Numbered from the stretch's first letter, positions 11,261 to 24,372 are shown. The stretch: 64,000 nucleotides of DNA from Tachypleus tridentatus (GCF_004210375.1 NC_134830.1:65264326-65328325), one strand, 5' to 3'. Notes: generated by a model from the sequence alone, not told the origin. Numbers and translations: made by a program.

Positions 11261-13578
11261 AACAACTGTACAAAAAAACATTCCCCATGTTCTTCAGATA
11301 TTTTCACGTAACAACATTGGGATTTTTTCTTCAGCCTGAACTTAGTAAATATTCATTTGAAATCTGCAATTTATTTCATAATTGCATCTGTTAAGAATTC
11401 AGTATATATCATCTTTTCCGGAGGCAATAACTCAACCATTGTAGATCATGATTTAATAATACTAAGAAAATTATTGGGCTACAAAATTCCTTCACTTACT
11501 AGTGAAGTGCAGTGTTTTCAACTTATCGAAATGAAATATTTTCCCGTTATCTTCTCTGCTCATGTACAAAAATTATGTCTGTTTTTCAAGTGAAGATAAA
11601 AAAGGCTTAGATTATAAGTCACCAGATCAACAAGAACAAAATAAAGCAAACATCACAAGCTGTATGAAATATAAAATTATCTCGTCGAAACTCTTCTGCT
11701 AAATCAGATTTTAATCTTTTTATACAGGTTCAACGTTACTGATTCAGCAACAAGAAATTTTCAACAAAGGAATATTTAGTCTTTAAAAAGTGACGTAAAC
11801 TTTGATGAAATTAACAAAATAGATTTAACATGCAATAATAACTAAGGTTCACACGAAACAATTATAAACATATTTCCATAGACATTAGAAAACTACTTTC
11901 AACAGAACAGAAAGGACGAATAAAGGACTGATCTAAAAGCAGTAAAACAAATGGACGAATATATTACAATAAACCGAAGTAACAAATGTATCTTGTGTTT
12001 TCATTCACCAAAATATTTTTGAAATATCCTGACACAAAACTAATTTTACGATGCCTAACAAAGTAAACACTGGTTGAAATAAAGAAAGAGATCAGTTCTC
12101 TTTGTCTGTCAAGAACGAACGATGCATTCAACAAAAATGAGACGCAGTTTAATTTACGGCTTAAAGTTATAAAACTAGCATTTTGAAAAACGTCACAGAG
12201 AAGAAGGTAGGTTGTTGATCAAGCAGACAGAATACTCCAGAATTTGATTAGCAGATTTAAACACATGACCAATTCACTGACAAACTGTTATGGCTCACGA
12301 AATTAATATATGGATAGATAAAATGCCGAGATTGCAAGTAACTGATATGCCTGTAAACTATATGTATACAAATGTTGTCTTTTACAAAAAAACACAACAA
12401 AAACATCATCCATATATCAATTTCCATCAGAATCAATCTCAACCAACTGATCATCCTTACATATGCTATTCTCGCTGTATTCACTGTTAAACACAAAAGC
12501 AAAAGAAGTATTGTAAACTGTTGTTTCTGAACACTGTTCATTAACTTGATATATTTCACTATGGCTTTACAAAAACATAAAACTTACATTACGTAACAGT
12601 TATGGTTTACTTATGCTAAGAAGTGTATGACTGTTGGCAGTATTTGGATTTCGGAAACTATGTTTGCCTCTGATATTCTCCTTTCGGTAATTTTGTGGTC
12701 TTTGGAAAATTTAACTGAATTCTAAATTAAATTTTAGTGGGTTAAGAATCACAATCTTACTTATATTTGAAAGGCACTGTATGACAGCACAACCTGTGTG
12801 TTGAATTTAGAACGAGGTCAATATATTGAATATAAGTAAAGATATGAACTGGACATATTTTCATTACACTGAAGGACGTAAAGTATACTGTACGTTTTGC
12901 AATAGTAAATAAAATAATAATGATAATAGTCAAGGTGGTGATCGCATAAACGTAAGCACTGTCCCCCTCCCAATATTCAACTATATGAAACTTCGATACG
13001 TAGGATTGAATATGTTCATATCTCTGTTAAACAAGTTTTTTCCAAGAGGTGATATTAATTTTATTCGTCAATGTAATTTCCTTATTTGTGATCGATAAGT
13101 CAAAGTGTAAACCTTAGAGATACCTTTACCGTGATCGTGTTAAGTCGTAATGTCAAAGAAGCATGAGGTTCCTTAGTTTTTATATTTAATGTTGCTAGTC
13201 CAGTATGTTAATATTGAAAATACTGATAATCAGAAGATTGGTAGAATGATACAATGGTGTGTAGCATTGTAGACTTTGTGTATTCGTTTCAAACACTATA
13301 TGCTTTGGAGTATAAGTTTACGTTTTCCTTGTTACCCGTTGCAGTTGATAGGAAATAATTTACATTATTATTATAACAACTGGCATTACAATGCTGATTA
13401 TATCTTCAGTGCTGCAAGAAAACTGTCATTATCTATATTTGTCCAAAGTTTCACATTAGTTATTTGTATTTTTGGTGCTAGCAAAACTTTAATTATCTAT
13501 GAATCTAAGAACGCTATTCATATAACGCTAAGATGATTCTTTTAAACAGGAAAATAATAATGTAATAATGTAACATAC
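11261..13578. other. Non-coding stretch, copy A
   Basis: AT-rich sequence shared with copy B (60512-63091). A minus-strand 100-codon ORF at 12257-12559 has a hydrophobic start, but in copy B an indel in an A run breaks it. The segment near 13276-13536 is conserved with 28540-28800 without a shared frame. I see no supported gene. Confidence 0.6.
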
Positions 13579-13666
13579 CTTAGAACGCCTATAATATTTA
13601 ACTAATTTGACAGATTGTGGTTTACGTTTCTCAAACACGAATCTATACACAGAATAGAAGACGCAC
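13579..13666 (-). other. Unrecognised conserved exon-like block, copy A
   Basis: An 88-base block with acceptor TTTCAG and donor GTATGT reads CVFYSVYRFVFEKRKPQSVK and then LVKYYRRSK. The homologue at 28855-28942 has the same length and frame despite many substitutions. The peptide is basic. Its place upstream of the TM2 exon would suit a 5' exon of the transporter unit, but I cannot link it to SLC18B1. Confidence 0.45.
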
Positions 13667-14038
13667 CTGAAATCTACTGGGCTACAATGTGTGATCATTA
13701 AGGAATCCAACTAGTACAAGATACGAGTTTGAACCTTGGTCTCCTTCACGGAACGTTGCGAAACCGAAAGGAAAAAGAATTATGAGGAATAACTCATATA
13801 TAACCATATTTAAAATTGTAAAATTCACGGAAACAGAATATAAATAACAGTGTTTTAAATTGCAGTATTGAAATGGTAGAAAAGAGTGAAACTTGTTAAA
13901 ACATTACGCAAATTAATATAATTCAAACTTATACACAGTTTATCTCTAAACGTTGTACCAAGACGAGTTTTATGAACCGAGCCTTACTCGTGTAAACTTT
14001 CTGGACATGCTCAACATGGGGTAACTCTTTTGTCACAG

Positions 14039-14138
14039 TGTGTTTGTGTGTTTTCTTTTAGCAAAGCCACAAAGGTTATCTGCTCAGCCCACCGAGGCGT
14101 TGTAAATCCGGAGACTTACCGCTGTACTAGCGGGGGGC
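14039..14138 (-). mobile_element. Short tRNA-derived SINE, private to copy A, with target-site duplication
   Basis: A 100-bp insert flanked by 12-bp repeats CTTTTGTCACAG (14027-14038 and 14139-14150). Copy B has the empty site near 63540. In reverse it reads CTAGTACAGCGGTAAGTCTC, a tRNA-like box A region, with an internal deletion removing box B, then a CACACAAACACA end. Confidence 0.9.
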
Positions 14139-14944
14139 CTTTTGTCACAGGTCACTGACTTTCTAATAGACAGTTTTTTTATATTCTGTCTGATTTCATG
14201 GTTAAACAAAAACGCTCAATGTAAAATAATTTAGTTTTCCTCAGCAAAGGAATTTCCATTTGGGAAAACAGAATTTTCAGTATTTATGTTTGGCATTACT
14301 ATAAAATATGTAAAAACGATTTATAAATTTATTAAACACCGCCACCATATTTGACTCCAAAAATATTTTTCAACCCAGGCAACAGCGATGTGTATCAATA
14401 TAAGATTTGGTGAAGTTTTACATCCTGTCAGAGATGAAGACATCGGCTTTAGGAAAAGATAGGAATCTGAAATTTTACAGTACTCGTTCTTTATGCACAT
14501 CGCTGATATGGTTTACTGCATCAGGTTATACGATATTAAAAGACACTTCTCAATTGAAGTGTAAGCACTTGGCAACCAATACCACGTCCTTTTTTGACAA
14601 AAGTATAAAACCTCCAAAAGTTAATTAATACAGCAGAAAAATATTTTATTTTTTGAATCTGCAAATAAATAAATGTGTACTTATGTAGCATCTTCATAAG
14701 TAATTAATGATATTCACTTATCACAGCTTTAACCAATTTAAGTGTCTTAACTATCATTAAAGCCAAATATAAAATTATTTTTTCATTTGTTAAAAAAAAA
14801 CATACACACACACAGTAAATATTGTAAAAACATCCAAAAGTTTCTGACAATAGTATGTACCAAACACCAAAGATTCACTTGACACAACAATTCGTAAACG
14901 GAAATGTTGTGTGTGTTGGAAAGACAAAAAACATTGAAGTAATT

Positions 14945-15165
14945 CCATTGTACAGGCTCGAATCCCTATCACACCAAACATGCTCGCTTGGGGGGGGGTC
15001 ATAATGTAACTGTAAATTTCAGTTTTCGTGGGTAGAAGAGTAGTCCGAAAGTTGGCCGTGGGTGATGATGACTAGCTGTCCTCCTGTAGTCTTACTTTGT
15101 TAAATTAAAGACGGTTAGCGCATATAATTCTCGTGTAGCTTTGTGCGAAAATTGAAAACAACCAT
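14945..15165 (+). mobile_element. Long SINE, old copy
   Basis: It starts within the tRNA-like box B region (CTCGAATCCCTATCACACC) and keeps the body and tail. It is shared with 29072-29278, so it predates the older duplication. Confidence 0.8.
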
Positions 15166-16055
15166 TTCGATATTGCTGAAAACTACACTTTTCTTTCATC
15201 ACAATTCTGAACTCGTATTTCAACCTCTGAGTTTAAAATTATCTTTTTATACTTCAGCAGAGGAATAAATTCGTGGTCTGAACAAAATTATAAAATTTAA
15301 CGTTGACAGTCAAAAATATCAGTCAATTTTGATACAGGTAAAAGGTGTTTGGTAAAAGAAGAATTGATCTGCTAATTGTTCTTCGAAGTTACAAACAAAT
15401 ACAATGAGAATTCTACTGATTCAATAATAAATATATCGATAGTTATATAAAATCTCCAAAGATCCTTTAAACGTTCCAAAAAACTAAAATATTATCCTCT
15501 GACTGTTTTTAGTGACCAGTCATCTGACATTTCAACAAAACTATTTACTTATACCCTAAAATTGCCCTGAGTTACAGTTAATCCTGACAGTTTTACTGAG
15601 CTAGGAGTTTATCATCTAAGAGTTCTATTCGTTTACGAACTCATCATGTCGCATTTTAGACCTAATGAACTAAAATTTAACCGCGTATCAGTGTAACTGA
15701 AAAACAAATTGATCTTTTAGTGACTATGTTAGTCTACGAACTTAAAACCTAACAATGAGGCCACAGTATAGAGAACTGGTTCTCTAAAAGTCTACTAACT
15801 ACAAACTTCTCCTCAGTTCTAGACCGGATATAAGACACTGTATTTTTATTAAAACTGTTGAAGATAAATCATCATGGTTAATAAGTATTAGTAATAACCG
15901 TTATTATAAATTGAATTGTTTGCGGTGTTTATATTAGAATATAATTCAGGAAAAATATTGTGTATCAATCTTGTTGGCAAATACCATACATTTCATACAT
16001 ATTAATATTTAATTAATTTCTGGATTCAAATTATCTGTAATTGGAAACAGTAATA

Positions 16056-16205
16056 ATCTCACTATTTGTTTGTCAAAGAGTAACCCAAGAGTTGGTGGTG
16101 GTGACTAGCTACCATTCCCGTTGTTTTACACTGCTAAATTAGAAAATGCTAGCGCAGATAGACCACGTGTAGCTTTGCGCAAAATACAAAAACATAAAAA
16201 ACAAA
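16056..16205 (+). mobile_element. Long SINE, 3' part
   Basis: The body (AACCCAAGAGTTGGTGGTGG) and the AAAACATAAAAAACAAAAA tail are present; the tRNA-like head is missing. Confidence 0.78.
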
Positions 16206-17957
16206 AAATGATTTAATAATAAAAGGCACACGGTCGCATGCTTACTCGATCTGAAGAAAGATTTCGGTGAGGTCGTGGATGTTTCAGATGGAACTACTAC
16301 GAGGGATTATTGCTGATTGTCCAACTGTTTAGACAATAAGAAAACGTTAAGTGAAGAGGTTACCTCCTCATTGTATTTACCACCTTAAGAAGGGATAGAT
16401 AATCATATATTTCTTATCGTGTATGCAAGTGATACGCCACTAACTGTTAATTTAGAGATGATGTAACAAATAGAAAAAAAGTTCCCAAGTTTATTTATAG
16501 CATCCACAGGTTTATAGCCCATGATTAAAGATTTTGCTAAATAATACGAAAAGATATAATAAAATGTAATGTAATAAAAACACAATTAGTCATAATCTCA
16601 AAATTAAAAAACAATCGAGATTTACCTACAAACAACCCCAGACTGCTACGTATGCAATATTTTCAGGCCTTCTTTCAAACGCGAAACTAACATGGAAAAC
16701 GCATGTGAGGGAACTAAAAAAAAACAAGATCTGGAAGCGCGATAAGTACGTTAAGAGTTTAATTGAAGATAACACAGGCCCGCACTTAACCGAAAAACGT
16801 ATTAAAACCATACAAACACTACGGATGGCCAAGGTTAATATTACCATACACATTATTAAATATAAATAACAAACTGTATAAAACTCATTCTACTGTCTAT
16901 CTTTTAGTTTAGAATAGTTTATGTTAAAATGAGTGAAAAACTTCTAGATTCATTGTTGTTAGTAGCAAAATTGTAAATTGTAAATCAAACAAAATATTGT
17001 TAGGAAAAAAGAAGGATTAAATGTGTTTGTTTGCTCCCTATTTCTTCTCAAATTACTGTGCCAATTTGAACTAAAATTTACAAGTAAACACTATGAACAA
17101 GGAAGAATGTCCTAAAAAATGGAAAATTGAACTTAACCCTAATTGTATTTTGTAAAGTGTCTTGGTTAATTACTCTCAGTCTATGAAATAACCCTCAAAC
17201 AATGTTGAAAGGTTTACACTTTAGACAATATTGAATATTCCTGAAGGATTAAAGGTTAAAGTTGTTTGTTTCTTTCTTAAAGAACCATGTTTTCCGTGTA
17301 GTGTATTTAAGCTTTGGACCGAACTCAAAATCTCTATTTGTTGGTAGATGGAAAGCAAACTGCAAAGGTGATTTATAAACAAACATGGCTATTTTCTAAT
17401 TTTTTTAGATTAAGTTTATGAACAAGTTATTTCTTTAATATATGTGATTGATGTTAAACTTGTGTTGTTTTAGTTAACTTTAAACATTCTCTCTCAATTA
17501 ACTGGTATTTGAGCTTGTTATAATTGTGTCTGCAGCATCATATTTCTTCAAGAACACCACATTATTAGCAGATACGATAAACTTGCGATATTTTATATTG
17601 TATTATTACAGGTTGTTAACTAGATGATCTACAGTTTAATTTTATTTTTAAAATCAGGACAGAATTAGTTTACCTAAAGTTTAAACTATAAAGTCAAATA
17701 GAAATGCTATATCGATATAATCTCACTGTTCACGGTAATAGTACCTTCAACACTACAGGTTTTAGTAGTGACACTGTTTTCACCAACACTAAAATTCTTT
17801 AAACCCTAATGACAGTTTATCTTTTATCTTGTTATATATTTTTGTTACTTTTGAAATTAAAAACGATATCATAAGACATTGTATTAAAATAATAAAATAA
17901 AGAAAAGTAAATCCATGTCATCCGTTTATCTGTGACATTTAGGAATTTTTAGTATAT
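16206..17957. other. Intergenic stretch with a conserved block
   Basis: The part at 16400-16850 is conserved with 30040-30720. On the minus strand both contain a VAVWG or IAVWG reading before a GTAAAT (donors at 16625 and 30215), but stops fall at the donor. This is a possible decayed exon of unknown identity. The remainder shows nothing. Confidence 0.4.
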
Positions 17958-17974
17958 TGTGTGTGTGTGTGTGT

Positions 17975-18083
17975 TCTGACAGTAAAGTCACATCGCACTA
18001 TTTGGTGAGCCCACCGAATGGAACCAAAATTTTATTTTATCGTTGTAAATCCGTAGACTTATCGCTGTACAAGTGTGGTACTT
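17975..18083 (-). mobile_element. Short SINE with adjacent TG repeat
   Basis: The body (GGTGAGCCCACCGAATGGAA) and head (GTAGACTTATCGCTGTAC) are present in reverse. The (TG)n run at about 17958-17974 sits where this family has its CACA-rich tail, so it probably grew from that tail. Confidence 0.75.
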
Positions 18084-19559
18084 TGATACATTATAATTAG
18101 TAAAAATTGTGCTTTTTGAGTTGGTTTGTTAAACTTGATGTTAAAACGTAAAATCAGTATTAATAAGTGATGAAATTAACATGATTTTGATAGAACTCCA
18201 GTTGACAACATAAATATACGTAAAACTTCGTTGCCAGCGTTAATTAACTTTAACAACGAATTGTTATATAAATCTCCAAAGAGAATAGGATATCTGATTT
18301 TGGGCTACAAACCAGAAATACTGCGCCTTTGTTCATTTAGTTATTTCTATGTGTTTTAGCATAACTCATCGATTTTTACACGTGTGGAAACTGACCTAGC
18401 AAGAACTCCATATCAAAACAACAACTTCACAATAAATGAAAACTTAAACGAGGAAGTGAACTAGTCTGAAAGAACCAAACAATATATACTTACTCGGACA
18501 GGATCAGATATCTTAGAGTAAACTTGTAACTCTCGTCATCCATCCAGCGCATTTGCAAGTATGGGAGAGAAATTTTCTGAGGTATTTCGCAATTTCTACT
18601 TGGCATATATGTCGATAGAACCAATTAAAAGAAATCTAAAGAATTCTCCATCGACACCTCTAGTGAGAAAGTTCAGATATATAAGGGAGAGTAAGCCGAT
18701 ATAATACAAAATAGCATAACATAAGGTCAACGTAGACCAAATCAGATTGTTTGCATGCGACACTTTCAACGCGTGTAAGTGTGAAAACGATTGCAGATTT
18801 TGTGAACGACAAGGAGAGCTGTCTTCAGTGACAATGAATATGACATGTCTTCTGTCCATTAGTACCTAATGGGTACATTGATAATTTCAGTTGTATTGAG
18901 TTACCTAGTTTCATTTTAAACATATTTAATTTATATATTTTTATGATTAACAATTTTAATTAAATAAGTACAACGGAAATAAATCATCATTTTAATTATA
19001 TTTACTTATAATAAAACATTTGGATACGAAATTTTTATTTTTTGAAATACACATGTTTCATATATATTATGCGCAATAATTAGGTTGATATATTTAATGT
19101 GTTTTGAATAAACTCTTGATACGCAGCTCAACACCATAACAGACATCAGAAGGAAAGAATTTAATTCTATAAACAGCTTAAAAGAAGACAACAACATCAA
19201 AATTTTAAAAGGAGAACAAGGTAATGTTTAAGTTATAAAGAACACAAATGAATACATTAAAAAATTGAACAACATCTTATCAGCGATAAATAAATTTAAA
19301 CTTATAAACACAAATCCACAAAAAACACATGAAACCTAATGAAACAAACTACTACTTCAAATGAAAAACCAGTACAACTCAGAAAACTTTTATTTTTACC
19401 TACGAAAGACAGACTCACGCACACCACAATTATACAAACTTGACAAACTCGATTGTTCATTACTACCTTTAATGTCGACCAATGAATCATTTCACTAAAA
19501 CCTCTTTAAATGTATAGCGTAGGCATTTTCTAATATATAGAATCAGATAGCTCATTTTT

Positions 19560-20220
19560 CAAAGACTCTTTGAATTTTAACTCTATTTTTAATCAAATAA
19601 ACCATAAAGCTTTATTGGCAAGTTTTTGATATAATCTCACTCTTCTCAGATGTTCCAACTTCTGAAGACTGCTAGATAGCTTTAGAAATTTATATCAAAG
19701 ATCCCAAGCTAGTGATAGTCTTCCCCAGCAATCAATTAGCAACGTCGATCGAATTCACTTCCACCAAAACTAACTTTATGTTCAATAACCAAAACTACCT
19801 CCAAATAAATGGCCTAAATATAGGAAATCCCGTGTCACCAGTTCTTGCCAACATTTATATGACGCAGATTAAATCAGATTAAAGAGATCAATTTAGCCTT
19901 ACACTCGCTACTATATCCGTAGAGAAATGCTGATGATACAATTGCTGAATTCATATCTACAGAACACAGACTTAGTTTTTCAACCACGTTAACTCTATAC
20001 ACCCCAACATTAAGTTTACTATGAATATGAAAAACTAATAACCAACCAGCCTTTTTTAATCTTAAGGTAACTAGAACATATACATTATTATAAACAGAAA
20101 TGCTCAGAAACATCACCCATACTGGATTATACATTCCGGTGAGAGAAACAAAAACTCAACATATTAAAAAAATCCAAACAAATACGGCAACAAAACTATG
20201 CTCACTCGATTGTGGTTTGA
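19560..20220 (+). mobile_element. Penelope-like reverse transcriptase relic, older copy 1
   Basis: Broken plus-strand reading with QINGLNIGNPVSPVLANIYM, the RT segment before the catalytic motif, then a NADDT where YVDDT is expected, then FFNHVNSIHPNIKFT and a HPYWIIHSGER stretch. The order and motifs fit Penelope-like elements. Many stops and frameshifts are present, and homology to 32540-33000 shows it predates the older duplication. Weaker similarity to the second copy extends left to about 18990. Confidence 0.68.
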
Positions 20221-20639
20221 AACTGAATCTTCATTAGATGAACGAGAAGTTTACATATTCTTTAATTCTGTAGTAGTTTGAATCTGAATTAATAGTAGGT
20301 GAACTAACGGCTCAATCCAACAGTTTTAATTTTTACATGTAATAAAACTGCACATATTACTTTCTAGCTGTTATGCAAGTTTTAGACGATTGTTTAATAT
20401 AATGGTATCATTCTGAAGTACGTGGAGGAGGACAAGGGTTATAAAGATACTCACTCATTTCTCGTATAAGGAATCGAATGCCTGTTTTTGTAGTAAAAAT
20501 GGAACACATAGAATACATTGTACGAATAGATTGTCTGGAGAATCTTATGAAAAGATTGTAGAAGCCTACACAACATAAATTGAAGCAGTTTAAAAAGGCA
20601 TTTTCAAATGTAAGGAATGTACGTCTAACAATAAAATGG

Positions 20640-23306
20640 TGGTTTTATTGACTTTTGCAATTAAGAAAAGTGAATTTATTTAAAGAAGTGCAATTAGATT
20701 TAGAACAACAAGAAAAAACCTTCTTTCTAAATATAAGTAAATTAAATTGCATACAAGGAAACGAAAAGAGATACTGTAAGCAAAAGCGAAATTTTTCAAA
20801 ACAATCAAACATCATTTGGATATACACATATTTAACGTGATTATATCCAACAGTTCAAAGACCAATAATACGGTGTCTGATTGACGTCACGTGTCGCCAC
20901 AGTGATACTTTGCCAATGCGCAATCCAATTTAGTGTAAAATTAAATTATCCTGAAAACATAAGAATCCTGGTTTTTTTTATTGCATTAAATATCACAAAG
21001 TAAAATGATAATTATTTGTTATTAGTGCAGGAAATAGTTTTAAGGTTATCAGAAAAAAGTATAAAAAAAGGAAAGGCAGTAAAGAACATTTTACATATTT
21101 TTATAGAAAAGAATTTCACCTGCAATCACTAAGAAAACAGAGAACATAGAGAAGAAATATCTCAACAAGTATGTGAAATAAAGAAAGTTATTGATGGTTT
21201 AACTGGTAAAATGAAGTGAAGTTCCCTGTTTTACTTTTTTAACAAAATGTCTAAGGATAAAGTAAAACATCAGAAAAAACGATTAAGACATTTATGCCTT
21301 GTAACAAAATTGATATTATTTTTACACATTGTAGTTCCAGTGCTTTATAAACTAAATTCACTAAAAATATATACGTAAGATATGCACCAAAGGGAAGCCA
21401 GAACATAAATAATGTTATATAATTCAACTAACTATGTTTTCCGATATATTATGTTATAAGTTTAAAAGATTTTGAAGAGTTACATATTTTATTAATTTGC
21501 ATTAGTTTTAAAAATTTTTTGCAATCAAATTTTTAATATCTCAATTTAAGAAAATTTCCAAATTATTTTATTTGTTTTAAATTGTTCGTCTAAACCACAG
21601 TTAGTAGATAAAATGTAATATACAGTAAGCCATATCTGTAATATTTTACAGAAAATTAACAAAGTTGAAACTTATAAACATTAAAAACAAGAATTGTAAA
21701 TTATCCAATATATTTTTGAAAATATTAGAGTATTATAAAATTATTAATGAATAAACAATAAAATTTTAGCCTCAGTTTGGTTTATTGGAATGTTGAGGTG
21801 ATTTTTTAAGATAGTATTAGAACAATAAATAAACGAATATTCAAATATTATCAAATAATAACTAAGCGCCTTTTTAGTATCTCATATATATATATTCGTA
21901 ATTTTAAAAAATATTCAAACCTTTCCTGATTAAAGCTTCGAACATACTAATTTTAGTTGAAGATATGTACTAATTTCATTCTGTAGTTTTCTTTTCACAC
22001 TAATATCACATAGGAACTTTTTCTTTTATTGCATGGCTTTTTTTCTATAGAAGTAAAATTTGGTCTCAATGGGAAAATACTTGTAATCATTACTAAATTG
22101 AATAATTCGCAATCTGACGGACTCTGGAGGTTAGTATTTTGTTGTTTTTTAACATAGCACAATCTAATAAAGACCTTTCCAGTAGTAGATCAACCTTTTT
22201 TTTCTTTTCTCCTCCTTCACATTTCATTCTATCACTATAATTTCTGCTACTTACACGATTATTTAATCTCTAATTGTTTGGGATTTGTGTAAATGTGTTA
22301 TTCTCATGGTACAAAAGACTGTATGAAACGTTAATTGGTTTATATACTGTATGAACAAGTTAAAGTTGTTTTTATTACTCACCGATGTCGAGAACCTAGC
22401 AAATTATATATAAATAGTATAAGATGAGCGCAAACCAGGACGTAGAAAAAGACATTAGCAGAGATAGTAAAAATCAGGCCAAAGAAACGTTCGGTGTGAA
22501 GTAAACTACGATATAAGTGATGGATATAACGATTATTATAAGGTTAACGTTTAATATGTTAGAGTAATAGAAAGATTAGGAAAGAAAGAAACGTTTTTCC
22601 GTCAAAGTGTGGTTTCAATATGTTCGAATTATCGTAAGTACACTTTAGAAAAAGAAAAAAAAAATGCTATTTTGAATAAAGAAAACGAAAAGGTTGTTAA
22701 ATACCAGTGTATTACAATGGTAATTCTCATTGCAATTGTAACTGAGTTATAAAGTGGATACTAGTACAGCAGAAATGTAGAAAGGTTGTGAGGCTTATCA
22801 ATTTTAAAGAAATTGAATAAACTTAAAAGGACTTGTGAAAAGAAGAGAATCATATACTGGTTGTAATATCTTTGTTATCTTCATAGTGTAATGCATTTGT
22901 TGTACATTCGTTAAGCTTGTTCCAAATATATGTATATTAATTAGTTAGCAGGTGGGGTGCATGTTTTTGATTTATCGTTGAATTTATCGCAAAAGAGTCA
23001 GAGGCACCAGCGACAGAAGAATTTTAAACCCAACTAGAACACTGTGTATATTTATACTATGGAGAAGTGTAAGTAAAAAGCATTTAATTAAAATGTCGTT
23101 ACGACAGTGTACCTACATTAAAGCGTGAATGACTTTATTACAAAATATGAAAGAATTACTATCTCAATTCATCGTATACATAAAACTGAACGTTGGAGAA
23201 GACCTAATGTTACATTTTAGCAACAAACAGCATGATAATACAAACTAAACATTGGGATCTTATGTACCGAGAGTCGTACCGCTGAAGAACCGTTTCAGTT
23301 AGAGAG
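20640..23306. other. Non-coding stretch before unit 2
   Basis: Very AT-rich DNA, partly alignable with 33.5-35.1 kb. Short ORFs (for example on both strands at 20650-20840) are not conserved in the duplicate. No gene is seen. Confidence 0.6.
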
Positions 23307-23378
23307 TTACAATTCTTGTGTTTCTTTGACAACTTTGGCAAGGTTTTTCCACATTACATGTAGAACAGTTATCACCAT
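23307..23378 (-). pseudogene. SLC18B1-like: Unit 2 terminal exon (C-tail and stop)
   Basis: The exon follows an acceptor TTTAG and reads in phase 0 as MVITVLHVMWKNLAKVVKE, then TQEL and a TAA. It fits the end of TM12 plus a short basic/acidic cytoplasmic tail. The same exon recurs in unit 3 (premature TAG) and unit 4 (premature TGA). The assignment as the last exon is inferred from phase, order and conservation between units. Confidence 0.65.
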
Positions 23379-23650
23379 CTAAACAATAATAGATAGTGAT
23401 GGAAACTATTATAAACTTCTTACTTGTTACATATACAAAAGAAACAGTTATTTACTTCCTAACGAATTATTTGATGAATCAGAGTATTCAGAAATTCAGT
23501 AATGAATATATAATTCGAGGATCGAAGTTCTTTCACTATTCTTTGTGAAATTATATAAAGCATACAGTGATTTCTAAGTTTGCTATATTCGTCTTGACTG
23601 GTAACCTATAAATTGACTTATTTCTTGCTGAAAGAAATAGGTAATCTTAC

Positions 23651-23745
23651 TGTAGCCAGTTCAACGCCGAGTATAACCATTGTTCCATTTTCATATCCCA
23701 ATCGCTCCACAAGCGCTCCCCCCAAGAGATGGTCCAATAAAACAG
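23651..23745 (-). pseudogene. SLC18B1-like: Unit 2 TM11-TM12 exon with +1 frameshift
   Basis: After acceptor TTCTAG the exon reads CFIGPSLGG, and after a frame change VERLGYENGTMVILGVELAT, then donor GTAAGA. The IGPSLGG motif is the SLC18B1 TM11 glycine/proline signature. The exon is 95 bases; the homologue in unit 4 is 94 and open. The extra base is one C in the six-C run at 23718-23723. Confidence 0.85.
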
Positions 23746-23862
23746 CTAGAAAAAGAAACGTACAAAATACCTTAAACTTTCATACGCTGAATTCGAATAG
23801 AAAAAACAGATGATTTAAATTGGAATGACTTAGTTATATTTATTATTTGTAACAAAACATAC

Positions 23863-23937
23863 CCAAGACAAATTGCACTGTTAAAGAGACCAGAAACAAT
23901 AGTTAAGGTCGAGATATCATCTGGGAATCCACGAGAT
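23863..23937 (-). pseudogene. SLC18B1-like: Unit 2 TM11 start exon, open
   Basis: A 75-base exon between acceptor TTCCAG and donor GTATG reads SRGFPDDISTLTIVSGLFNS and then AICLG. SLC18B1 has a GF-E/D-x-LST-x-x-x-VSGL pattern here, which makes this the strongest family anchor in the window. Phases on both sides agree with the neighbouring exons. Confidence 0.88.
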
Positions 23938-24372
23938 CTGGAAAAACGAGAAATATAAATTATATATTTTCCATAAATTAATGGACAATACGTAGTAATC
24001 ATTCAAGCCAAAATCCAATCTATAACTTTAGAGATTATAATAAAAGAAGTAACTTTATTTTAACTAAAGAAATTTCACAAACATTTATAGGTTATATAAA
24101 ATAAAAGGTTTCGCAATAAGAAAAGGAACACTCACTTTTGTAATGAATGCTGTAAAATTTTAAATACAATCTACATGCACTATATTTTTTCAAATGATCT
24201 GACAGACAGTAACTTGAGTACATACTGATGACTGTTCCAAAAAATAAACAAGGAAGATCCTCGCTCTCCTGTTACATATTGCACTCATATTATTCGTACT
24301 TATTCTTTAAAAGAATTAATTTCATAAATTGGATTTTTATTTGTATCATCAATTTGCATATATAAATCTTAC

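Larger units (their letters stand above)
1..14626. repeat. Segmental duplication, copy A
   Basis: This block is collinear with 48472-64000 and nearly identical to it by eye (estimated 97-99% in the stretches compared). It carries the N-terminal half of SLC18B1-like unit 1, several SINEs, a Penelope-like terminal inverted repeat and an adenylyl-cyclase-like fragment. Base 1 matches base 48472, so the homology probably continues left of the window. Differences from the other copy include a private SINE here (14039-14138) and a 49-bp segment after 1060 that the other copy lacks. Whether this is a true duplication or an alternative haplotype cannot be decided from sequence alone. Confidence 0.93.
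14945..23300. repeat. Older segmental duplication, copy 1
   Basis: This is collinear at lower identity (roughly 75-80% by eye) with about 29070-35150. Shared landmarks are a SINE (14945/29072), the stretch at 16.4-16.85 kb, the Penelope-like relic and the block before the terminal exons. It forms the intergenic part of the transporter unit. Apart from repeats I see no gene. Confidence 0.75.

Noticed and set aside
12257..12559. 100-codon minus-strand ORF with a hydrophobic, signal-like start
   Set aside because: Copy B breaks it with an indel in an A run, and no splice or domain support exists.
13276..13536. 86-codon plus-strand ORF shared by copies A and B
   Set aside because: The older duplicate at 28.6 kb keeps the DNA but not the frame.
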